Made by a program: the position numbers and the translations under genes
The notes under the pieces: generated by a model
What the model was told of the DNA's origin: nothing
The model's input: the letters and a program-made list of their open reading frames with translations, nothing else
The model's database searches: none
Part shown: piece by piece, positions 7,362 through 13,803 of the stretch
Position numbering within the stretch: position 1 is the first letter of the stretch
Layout: each line of letters starts with the position of its first letter
Source of the DNA: Acidimicrobiales bacterium
GTDB taxonomy: Bacteria; Actinomycetota; Acidimicrobiia; Acidimicrobiales; UBA8190
Length of the DNA stretch: 36,491 bases
Assembly (NCBI GenBank): GCA_017882995.1
Contig: JADGOL010000056.1
Span: 1 to 36,491, forward strand
Reading direction: 5' to 3'

Positions 7362-9077
7362 ATGTTTCGGGTTCGCTGGCTCGGTCGGGTCCCCTACGCG
7401 GAGGCGCACGCGCTGCAACGGGCGTTGCACGACCGGGGACACGACGACCATCTGCTGCTCCTCGAGCACCCGCATGTGTTCACGCTCGGGGCACACGCCG
7501 ATCGGGCGCATGTGCTCGTCGACCCGGCTGTGGTCGGCGCGGAGCTCGTGGCGAGTGACCGGGGAGGTGACGTCACCTATCACGGGCCGGGCCAGCTCGT
7601 CGGGTATCCCGTGGTGAACGTTCCCACCGCACCGCGCTCGGTGCCGTCGCACGTGGACGGGATCGAGCAGGTCGTGATCGACACCCTGGCGGAGTTGGGG
7701 GTGACGGCGGGGCGATTGGCCGGATACCCCGGTGTCTGGGTGGACGCCGAGGGACCGGCGCCGCGCAAGATCTGTGCCATCGGCGTCCGGGTCACGCGGG
7801 GGCGGTCGATGCACGGGCTGGCGCTCAACGTCGACCCCGACATGGCCTGGTTCGACCGGATCGTGCCCTGTGGCATCGAGGACAAGGCGGTGACGTCGCT
7901 CGCCGCCGAAGGGGTCGTCGTCTCAATGCACGAGGTGGCCGACATCCTCGTGCGCCACGCCGTGGCGCGTTGGGCCCCGGACGGGCTCTTCGAGCGCCAG
8001 GACGTGGCCTGGCCGATGCACTCCACCGTGCCCCCACCCACAGTGCCCCAGACCACAGTGCCCCAGACCACAGTGCCCGCCCGGTCCTCCCCGCCCGACG
8101 TGCTCGCCGACCGTGTCCCCGGCGAGCGGCTCCGCGTCCGGCTGCGCCAGGCGGGGGTCGACCCCGGGTCCGGGCTGCCCGGCAACACCCGGAAGCCACC
8201 GTGGTTGCGGGTCCCGGTGCGGATGGGCGACGAGTTCCTCGGCCTGCGGCGGACGGTGCGAGATCTCGGCCTTGTCACCGTGTGCGAGGAGGCGGGCTGT
8301 CCCAACATTTTCGAGTGCTGGGCGGACGGCACGGCCACGTTCATGATCAACGGTGAGCGGTGCACGCGGTCGTGCGGGTTCTGCCTCGTCGACACCCGGC
8401 ACCCCGAGCCTCCCGATGTCGACGAGCCCGACCGGGTCGCCGCCGCCGTGGAGCAACTCGACCTGGCCTACGCGGTGGTCACGGCGGTGGCGCGCGACGA
8501 CCTCCCCGACGGGGGAGCGGCGGGGTACGCGGCGACGATCCACTCCATCCGGCGTCGACGCCCGACCACCGCGGTGGAGGTGCTCATCCCGGACTGCAAG
8601 GGCGACGGACCTTCGCTGGAGGCGATCTTCGCGGCCCGCCCCGACGTGCTCAACCACAACCTCGAGACCGTGGCGCGCCTCCAGCGCGCTGTTCGGCCCT
8701 CGGCCGGATACGCGCGCAGTCTGTCGGTGCTGGCGCGGGCCAAGAACGCCGGGCTCGTGACCAAGTCCGGCATGATCCTCGGCATGGGGGAGGACCGTGA
8801 CGAAGTGGTGGGCGCTCTGGCCGATCTCCGGGCCGTGGGCGTCGACATCGTCACGCTCGGCCAGTACCTGCGGCCCACCGCAGCGCACCTCCCGGTGGCG
8901 CGGTGGTGGACCCCTGAGGAATTCGAGTCCCTGCGATCGGTCGGCGAGGAGATGGGCTTCGCCCACGTCGAGTCCTCTCCCCTGACGCGATCGAGCTACC
9001 ACGCGCGAGGAGCAGCAGCAGCCGCCTCTGCCACCAGCGCTGCGGCCGGCTCGACGTCCACCGTGGTGTCGACATGA
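7362..9077 (+). CDS. lipB-lipA: LipB-LipA fusion: octanoyltransferase joined to lipoyl synthase
   Basis: One 571-residue frame carries both enzymes of de novo lipoylation. Residues 1 to about 215 are LipB, which moves octanoyl from ACP to the E2 lysine: GGDVTYHGPGQLVGYP, the active-site pair Lys136 (RKICAIG) and Cys170 (VPCGIEDK). Residues 220-245 are a Pro/Thr/Gln linker made by a 15-bp repeat. Residues 250 to about 548 are LipA, the radical-SAM sulfur inserter: auxiliary-cluster cysteines 308, 313 and 319, the radical-SAM motif C334-x3-C338-x2-C341, and C-terminal RSSY (543-546). All key residues are present. ATG 7362 follows the E2 gene by 23 bp, and the stop overlaps the next start (ATGA). 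Confidence 0.93.
   Translation: MFRVRWLGRVPYAEAHALQRALHDRGHDDHLLLLEHPHVFTLGAHADRAHVLVDPAVVGAELVASDRGGDVTYHGPGQLVGYPVVNVPTAPRSVPSHVDGIEQVVIDTLAELGVTAGRLAGYPGVWVDAEGPAPRKICAIGVRVTRGRSMHGLALNVDPDMAWFDRIVPCGIEDKAVTSLAAEGVVVSMHEVADILVRHAVARWAPDGLFERQDVAWPMHSTVPPPTVPQTTVPQTTVPARSSPPDVLADRVPGERLRVRLRQAGVDPGSGLPGNTRKPPWLRVPVRMGDEFLGLRRTVRDLGLVTVCEEAGCPNIFECWADGTATFMINGERCTRSCGFCLVDTRHPEPPDVDEPDRVAAAVEQLDLAYAVVTAVARDDLPDGGAAGYAATIHSIRRRRPTTAVEVLIPDCKGDGPSLEAIFAARPDVLNHNLETVARLQRAVRPSAGYARSLSVLARAKNAGLVTKSGMILGMGEDRDEVVGALADLRAVGVDIVTLGQYLRPTAAHLPVARWWTPEEFESLRSVGEEMGFAHVESSPLTRSSYHARGAAAAASATSAAAGSTSTVVST
8041..8078 (+). repeat. 15-bp tandem repeat in the LipB-LipA linker
   Basis: The unit CAGTGCCCCAGACCA occurs twice perfectly (8041-8055, 8056-8070), followed by eight bases of a third copy. 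In frame it encodes TVPQT repeats in the hinge between the two enzyme domains. Confidence 0.9.
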
Positions 9078-10198
9078 CCGACCAGCTCGGAGCCCGAGCG
9101 CAGCGGCTCGAGCGTGTGCGAGGGCGCATGGGCGAGCTCGGAGTGGACGCGTTGCTGCTGTCACACGGGGCGGACCTGCCCTGGCTCACGGGTTACCGGG
9201 CCATGCCCCTCGAGCGGCTCACCCTTCTGGTGTTGCCCCGCGACGGCGAGGCGGTGCTGATCGTCCCCGCTCTCGAAGCCCCCCGTGTGCCTGACACGGC
9301 CGGGATGGTCGCGCTGTGTCCATGGTCCGAGACCGAGGACCCCATCGCCCTCGCCGCCGGACTCCTCGGTCCGGCGCGCCACGCCGTCTACGGCATCTCG
9401 GACCGGGCGTGGGCCCAGTCGCTGCTGGCGCTGCAGGCGAGCCTGCCTGGCGCGCAGTTCGAGGCGGCCTCGAGGGTCACGTCCCCGCTGCGGGCCGTGA
9501 AGGACTCGAGTGAGATCGCGGCGTTGCGCGCCGCGGCGCGGGCGGCGGACAGCGTGGCGGTCGTGCTCCAAAGCGGTGAGATCCCGTTGGCGGGTCGGAG
9601 CGAGGCCCAGGTGTCCGACGCCCTGAGCATGGGGCTGTTGGCGGCGGGGCACCGACGGGTCAACTTCGCCATCGTCGGGAGTGGGCCCAATGGGGCCAGC
9701 CCTCATCACGAACCCGGTGAGCGCGTCATCGAGCCGGGCGACACCGTGGTGTGTGACTTCGGTGGCGAGTACGTGCTGCATGACGACGTCGGGTACTGCT
9801 CCGACATCACCCGTACCGTTGCGGTGGGCGAGCCCGGCGCCCAAGTGCGCGACACCTACGCGGTGCTCCTCGCCGCGCAGCAGGCCGCGGTGGACGCGGT
9901 CCGGCCCGGGGTGACCGCCGAGCACGTCGACGCGGTGGCACGGGCCGTCATCACCGAGGCCGGCCTGGGTGAGTACTTCATTCACCGCACTGGGCACGGG
10001 ATTGGGATCGAGGAGCACGAGGACCCCTACGTCGTGGCCGGCAACGACACGGCCCTGGTCGTCGGCCACGCCTTTTCGATCGAGCCCGGGATCTACTTCC
10101 CGGGGCGTTTCGGGATGCGACTCGAGGACATCGTCGTCGTGGGCGAGGACGGGGCCATTCCCCTCAACACCGTCGACCACTCCCTCGTGGTCATCTGA
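9074..10198 (+). CDS. M24 family metallopeptidase, Xaa-Pro aminopeptidase-like
   Basis: This 374-residue protein has a creatinase-type N-terminal domain (about 1-130) and a pita-bread C-terminal domain. The metal ligands are all present: Asp in VVCDFGG, Asp in YCSDITRT, His in HRTGHGIGIEEHEDP, Glu in FSIEPGIYF and Glu in RLEDIVVV. Prolidase or aminopeptidase P activity is likely, and the protein should be cytoplasmic since no signal peptide is seen. Its start overlaps the LipB-LipA stop by 4 bp and its stop overlaps the next ATG by one base, so it is translationally coupled to the lipoylation operon. No functional link to lipoylation is obvious. Confidence 0.9.
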   Translation: MTDQLGARAQRLERVRGRMGELGVDALLLSHGADLPWLTGYRAMPLERLTLLVLPRDGEAVLIVPALEAPRVPDTAGMVALCPWSETEDPIALAAGLLGPARHAVYGISDRAWAQSLLALQASLPGAQFEAASRVTSPLRAVKDSSEIAALRAAARAADSVAVVLQSGEIPLAGRSEAQVSDALSMGLLAAGHRRVNFAIVGSGPNGASPHHEPGERVIEPGDTVVCDFGGEYVLHDDVGYCSDITRTVAVGEPGAQVRDTYAVLLAAQQAAVDAVRPGVTAEHVDAVARAVITEAGLGEYFIHRTGHGIGIEEHEDPYVVAGNDTALVVGHAFSIEPGIYFPGRFGMRLEDIVVVGEDGAIPLNTVDHSLVVI

Positions 10199-10926
10199 TG
10201 GACCTCGGTATCCGGGGCAAGGTCGCGCTGGTCACGGCCGCGTCGCGCGGCTTGGGCCGGGCCAGTGCCGAGGCGCTCGCCGAAGACGGGGCCCGGATCG
10301 TGCTGTGCGCGCGCAACGAAGAGGCGCTGCGAGACGCCGAGCAGGCCATCACCGGGCTGGGCGCCGAGGTTCTGGCCATCGTGGCCGACATGGCCGATCC
10401 GACCGCCCCCGACCGGCTCGTCGAGGCCACGGTGGAACGGTTCGGCCGCCTCGACATCGTGGTGGCCAACGCCGGAGGCCCGCCCCCGGCGAGCGCGCTC
10501 GAGCTCGACGACGACGCCATCCGGGCCGCGGTCGAGGTCAACCTGCTCTCGGCCGTGCGGCTCGTGCGCGCTGCGCTACCCCACATGCGGGCCGGAGGCT
10601 GGGGGCGACTCTGCTGCATCTCGTCGTACTCGGTCGTCCAGCCCATCCCCGGGCTCGCGCTGTCCAACACGGCACGCAGTGGGCTGCGGGCGTGGGCCAA
10701 GACCGGGGCGGCCGACCTCGCCGCCGAGGGTGCCGGCATCACGCTCAATCTGGTGTGCCCCGGTCCGCACGCCACCGAGCGCATGCGACAGCTGGGTGGC
10801 AGCGGCGCGACGATGGGCGACCCCGCCGACTTCGGCCGGGTGGTCGCCTTCATGTGCTCCGCGCACGCCGGCTTCGTGAACGGTGCCACCATCGTCGTGG
10901 ACGGTGGAGCCACCCTCGCGCTGTAG
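10198..10926 (+). CDS. Atypical short-chain dehydrogenase with SxxxR in place of YxxxK
   Basis: This 242-residue SDR has a Rossmann motif (TAASRGLGRASAEALAEDG), a NAGGPPPASALE block after strand 4, and a catalytic-type Ser in CISSYS. Where the YxxxK pair is expected it reads LSNTARSG, so Tyr and Lys are replaced by Ser and Arg. I recall this pattern from a divergent SDR subgroup with NAGGPPPG-type motifs, usually annotated only as SDR oxidoreductase. Catalysis may therefore be altered or absent. It is the last gene of the five-gene run starting at lpd, with a one-base overlap with the peptidase. Convergent genes follow after 48 bp. Confidence 0.82.
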   Translation: MDLGIRGKVALVTAASRGLGRASAEALAEDGARIVLCARNEEALRDAEQAITGLGAEVLAIVADMADPTAPDRLVEATVERFGRLDIVVANAGGPPPASALELDDDAIRAAVEVNLLSAVRLVRAALPHMRAGGWGRLCCISSYSVVQPIPGLALSNTARSGLRAWAKTGAADLAAEGAGITLNLVCPGPHATERMRQLGGSGATMGDPADFGRVVAFMCSAHAGFVNGATIVVDGGATLAL

Positions 10927-10974
10927 CGAACTCTGGACGGGCGCCGCAAAAGGCGACGGGCTAAAAAGCGACGG

Positions 10975-11367
10975 CTACGGCACTCCGGCGCGGGCGACAG
11001 CCTCGGACCGGTCGTCGAACCCGACGATGTCGACGATCAGACCGCCGCTGACGGTCAGGACCTGCCAACGCTGCGTTTCACCATCGGGCGCGTCGGCCGC
11101 CCGGGGGCCACGGACGGTCAGCCCGACGAGGATCCTGTCGCCGAGCACGACGGTCTCGGTGACCTCGGCTCGTGTTCCGGACTCCCTGCCCCGCCGGTAC
11201 CAGGCCAGGACCTGGTCCCGGTTCCGACACGACGGGACCCGGGCATCGGGCGCACCCCACCGCACGTTGGGGTCGAGAAGGTGACTGAAGGCGAAGAGGT
11301 CGGCCCCCGAAAGAGCGGTGCGGACCTGTCGGGCAAGGCTCTCCATCGACTCGAGCTGCTCGGACAT
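10975..11367 (-). CDS. NTF2-like / SnoaL-type small protein
   Basis: This 130-residue cone-fold protein is typical of the NTF2-like superfamily. It has an N-terminal helix (SEQLESMESLARQVRTAL), the LLDPNVRWGAPDA segment, a helix with DQVLAWYRRG, and alternating strands ending in IVDIVGFDDRSEAVARAG. This superfamily includes small-molecule isomerases, hydrolases and binding proteins, and no substrate can be predicted. ATG 11367 is chosen because GGGAGG lies 7 bases upstream; the frame is open further upstream but reads as low-complexity sequence. It starts 21 bp after the TauE/SafE stop on the same strand, so the two probably form an operon. Confidence 0.75.
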   Translation of the reverse strand: MSEQLESMESLARQVRTALSGADLFAFSHLLDPNVRWGAPDARVPSCRNRDQVLAWYRRGRESGTRAEVTETVVLGDRILVGLTVRGPRAADAPDGETQRWQVLTVSGGLIVDIVGFDDRSEAVARAGVP

Positions 11368-11387
11368 CGAAGGACCTCCCGGTACGC

Positions 11388-12317
11388 CTAGTCCGGACCC
11401 GTCGACACCGCAGTCAGCCCGTCTTCCTCGTCGAGATCTACCGCCGCCGGACTGTCTTTCTGCCAGGGACGGGCATGCACGAACCAGATCGCACCCACAA
11501 GGAGCAGGACCGAGCACAGCACCCAACCGAGGGCGGTGGTCCCCACGCCGACGTATTTGAGCCCCGAGGCAAGGATCACGAAGGTGATGGCGGGTCGCAC
11601 GTAACGGTCCGGTGCTCGCGACGACAAGAACGAACCGACGAGGACGGCCGGGACGCTCCCGACGATGAGCGAGGTGGTGACCGACAGTTCGATGTGACCG
11701 AAGGCGAGAGCTCCGAGGGCCGCCGCCGCGGTCAGGGGAACCGCCTGGGCCAGATCGGTCCCGACCAGTTGGTTGGCCCCGATCATCGGATACAGAAAGA
11801 GAAGGAAGACGATCATCAACGATCCCGAACCGACAGAGGTGATCCCGACGATGATTCCACCGATCATCCCGATCAACACCGTGGGCAGCGGTCTGAGGGT
11901 GATGTTGTGCACCACGCCTTGGCGGGTCTGACCCGACCGACGGTCGAGGCCGTAGCGAAGGATCATGGCCGCGGCACCGACGAGAAGGGCGGCGCCGAGG
12001 GCGATCTGGACGTTGTGTTCGGCGGCGTTGGCTTTGCCGATGAGGTGGAGGAGATAGGCACCGAGGAAGGCCATCGGGACCGACCCCGACATCATCAACG
12101 CGACCAGTCGCAGGTTCACCGTCCCGCGGCGCAGGTGCACGGCCGCTCCGATGGGACGCATGACGACGGCAGCCACCAGGTCACTCGAGATCGCGGTGGA
12201 GGGCTTCACCCCGAAGAGGAGGATCAGCATCGGGGTCATGAGGGCGCCCCCGCCCGCGCCGGTCATCCCCACCAGGAACCCGATGACGGCGCTGCCCAGG
12301 ACGATGTAGGGATCCAA
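11388..12317 (-). CDS. TauE/SafE (DUF81) family sulfite/organosulfonate exporter-like permease
   Basis: This inner-membrane protein of about 309 residues has roughly eight hydrophobic segments. The two DUF81 repeats are visible as GFLVGMTGAGGGALMTPML near the N-terminus and GGIIVGITSVGSGSLMIVF in the second half. Characterised relatives move sulfite, sulfoacetate or other small anions. TTG 12317 is favoured because GGGAGGTG lies upstream at a suitable distance and the hydrophobic core begins right after it; GTG 12416 would add a hydrophilic 33-residue leader without family support. The SQR operon of the same window makes sulfite or thiosulfate handling plausible, but this link is inference. 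Confidence 0.85.
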   Translation of the reverse strand: MDPYIVLGSAVIGFLVGMTGAGGGALMTPMLILLFGVKPSTAISSDLVAAVVMRPIGAAVHLRRGTVNLRLVALMMSGSVPMAFLGAYLLHLIGKANAAEHNVQIALGAALLVGAAAMILRYGLDRRSGQTRQGVVHNITLRPLPTVLIGMIGGIIVGITSVGSGSLMIVFLLFLYPMIGANQLVGTDLAQAVPLTAAAALGALAFGHIELSVTTSLIVGSVPAVLVGSFLSSRAPDRYVRPAITFVILASGLKYVGVGTTALGWVLCSVLLLVGAIWFVHARPWQKDSPAAVDLDEEDGLTAVSTGPD

Positions 12318-12481
12318 TGGAGAGGCACCTCCCGTCGTCACGCTCGCTGCGTCACCGGGACCCGATCCGTGACGCCCCCCTGAATGGCCTCGCAAGAACC
12401 CTACGTGACCTCGCACATCGACGTGAGCTGACGTGGTGAGAGGTGAGGTGAGGTGACCGGGCCTGAGGGTTACGGGCCTCG

Positions 12482-12748
12482 CTACTGAGTGCGCAGGAGC
12501 TGGCCGGCTGTCTTGCCCCGCGCCGCCACGACCGCCGCCACGACGGCCAACAGGTTGGCGACGACGAGGACGCCCGCCGCCAACGCCGCGATCAATCCGG
12601 CCGGCACGGTGGAGACGGCACCGCCTCCAGGTTGGTGGCGAATGCCTTCCAGACGACGTCGGGATCGAGCAACTCGGCGAGGCCGGACCCAGTCCCGACG
12701 CTCGAGCCGGTCGGCGAACGCGGCGACGAGATCCCTACCGTCGGTCAC
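12482..12748 (-). CDS. Small membrane protein resembling the C-terminus of an FtsX/MacB-type permease
   Basis: This 88-residue protein has a basic N-terminal half (RRDWVRPRRVARSRRR) and one hydrophobic segment (about residues 46-72) ending in ANLLAVVAAVVAARGKTAGQLLRTQ-like sequence (about residues 64-88). The final part looks like the last helix and tail of ABC permeases of the FtsX family (ANL..., R-A-A-R..., LLR-E). The rest of such a permease is missing, so this may be a decayed remnant. Against that, a TAACGT hexamer lies 7 bases before the GTG start, as in several intact genes here. A free-standing membrane peptide is the alternative. Confidence 0.4.
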   Translation of the reverse strand: MTDGRDLVAAFADRLERRDWVRPRRVARSRRRLEGIRHQPGGGAVSTVPAGLIAALAAGVLVVANLLAVVAAVVAARGKTAGQLLRTQ

Positions 12749-12755
12749 GGTTCAC

Positions 12756-12761
12756 ACGTTA
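12756..12761 (-). promoter_or_regulatory. -10-like hexamer TAACGT, with CTGAAC 17 bases upstream
   Basis: On the minus strand CTGAAC, a 17-base spacer and TAACGT precede GTG 12748 by 7 bases. The layout matches the predicted promoter before the DUF2510-like gene (GTGAAC, 17 bases, TAAACT). Confidence 0.35.
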
Positions 12762-12780
12762 CGGATCACCGTGGAGCCGT

Positions 12781-13350
12781 TCAGGAAGCCCGAGCCTCGC
12801 CGGTGACCCTCTCCTGGATCTCGCGCACGCGCGGACGCGCCTTGAGTACGCGTTTGCGCAGAGCGACCGAGCCTTCGGTGTCGTAGGCGCGACGCAGATC
12901 GAGCATGGCCGGGACGTCCCGGCTGGGAGCGGCGGCGACGACGGCCGCCCCCACCTCGTAGGCGTTCTCGGCATCGAGGCACGCTCCGATCAGGAAGTCG
13001 GTGTCCGCGCCGTCGTCGGTAGCGGCCAGGGCCAGCATGGCGCTCACCATCACATCGAGTGCGATGGTGGCGACGCCCGACCCACCGATGGCCAAGGTCG
13101 ATCCGATGGCGTCGGGCTTGTCCAATTGTTCGGCCGGCGGTTGCTCGCTGTGCATCGCCTTGACCGCGTACCCGACGGAACCGACCGCATCGTGCGCGGA
13201 TCTTGCGATGTCACGAGCCGACAATTCGTCGCCACGATCCAGAGCGGCACCGAGCTCTTCCATCGTGGCGTGGGCGCGCTCGAGCTCGGACGCGAGTTGG
13301 ACCGTCTTCTCGCGCCAATTGAAGGGACGCTGCTGAAGATCGAATGTCAT
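12781..13350 (-). CDS. Hypothetical protein, 189 residues
   Basis: I do not recognise a family. The N-terminal half is a charged, probably coiled helix (about residues 10-70, with TVQLASELERAHATMEELGA). A Gly/Ala-rich hydrophobic stretch (about 85-115) follows, then two more helix-like segments, one with CLDAENAYEVGAAVVAAA. The C-terminus is basic. There is no signal peptide and no clear catalytic motif. The start at ATG 13350 is strongly supported by GGGGAGG six bases upstream. It is the first gene of a minus-strand block that also holds the small membrane protein, and it faces the 453-bp non-coding region with the 11-bp repeat array. Confidence 0.65.
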   Translation of the reverse strand: MTFDLQQRPFNWREKTVQLASELERAHATMEELGAALDRGDELSARDIARSAHDAVGSVGYAVKAMHSEQPPAEQLDKPDAIGSTLAIGGSGVATIALDVMVSAMLALAATDDGADTDFLIGACLDAENAYEVGAAVVAAAPSRDVPAMLDLRRAYDTEGSVALRKRVLKARPRVREIQERVTGEARAS

Positions 13351-13532
13351 TTGTGGCCTCCCCTGGTTCGGAACAGTCCTTGGAACAGGCGTTGGGAATC
13401 ATCGGTCCGGCATCGGCGCCACAGGCTCAGGCGCGCGGCATGGACAACACGATCGCTGACTCCGAAGGTATCTGCCGACGGTGCATTCTTCACACGACAG
13501 ACGCCCAACAGTTCGTCATGATCACTCCACTC

Positions 13533-13587
13533 GCGGTGATCAGGCGGTGATCAGGCGGTGATCAGGCGGTGATCAGGCGGTGATCAG
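13533..13587 (+). repeat. Five perfect 11-bp tandem repeats, each with TGATCA
   Basis: The unit GCGGTGATCAG is repeated five times without error. A sixth TGATCA occurs just upstream, at about 13519-13524. The palindromic core recurs every 11 bp, close to one turn of B-DNA, so all copies face the same side of the helix. The array lies in the intergenic region between two divergent genes. Confidence 0.95.
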
Positions 13588-13740
13588 ACCCGATCGGGCA
13601 CGACCAACCCATGAACGCTTTGGGAGATGTGACGTCACTCACCGACGTGCTCTGAGCGCACTCCACCCCCATGAGAGGCAGCGGAAATCCCGACGGTTGC
13701 GGCAACCGGCCTCAAGTTGCATTGCGGCTGGTGACCATGC

Positions 13741-13769
13741 CTGACACCGGCGTGAGGGCCGTTTAGGTT
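13741..13769 (+). promoter_or_regulatory. Predicted promoter of the Rpf-like gene
   Basis: CTGACA (13741-13746) and TAGGTT (13764-13769) are separated by exactly 17 bases, a good sigma-70-type match. Transcription should start near 13776, inside the inverted repeat that begins at 13770, giving a leader of about 28 nt before GTG 13804. Confidence 0.5.
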
Positions 13770-13789
13770 TGTCAATGTTCCCATTGACA
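13770..13789 (+). promoter_or_regulatory. Inverted repeat TGTCAATG-TTCC-CATTGACA at the transcription start
   Basis: Perfect 8-base arms with a 4-base spacer directly abut the -10 element. It could be an operator over the start site or a hairpin at the mRNA 5' end. Confidence 0.5.
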
Positions 13790-13803
13790 GCTACCTTCGC
13801 AGG

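Larger units (their letters stand above)
13351..13803. other. 453-bp non-coding region between divergent genes
   Basis: No credible gene is seen here. It holds the 11-bp TGATCA array (13533-13587), a CCCGATCGGG palindrome just after it (13590-13599), and a promoter with an inverted repeat next to the Rpf-like gene (13741-13789). The stretch 13360-13515 shows nothing I can interpret. Confidence 0.6.

Noticed and set aside
13533-13587. CRISPR array
   Set aside because: The units are directly abutting 11-mers without spacers and no cas genes are present. The same applies to the array at 22441.
13351-13803. c-di-AMP (ydaO) riboswitch upstream of the Rpf-like gene
   Set aside because: These riboswitches often precede actinobacterial wall hydrolases, but I could not find the conserved core sequence here.
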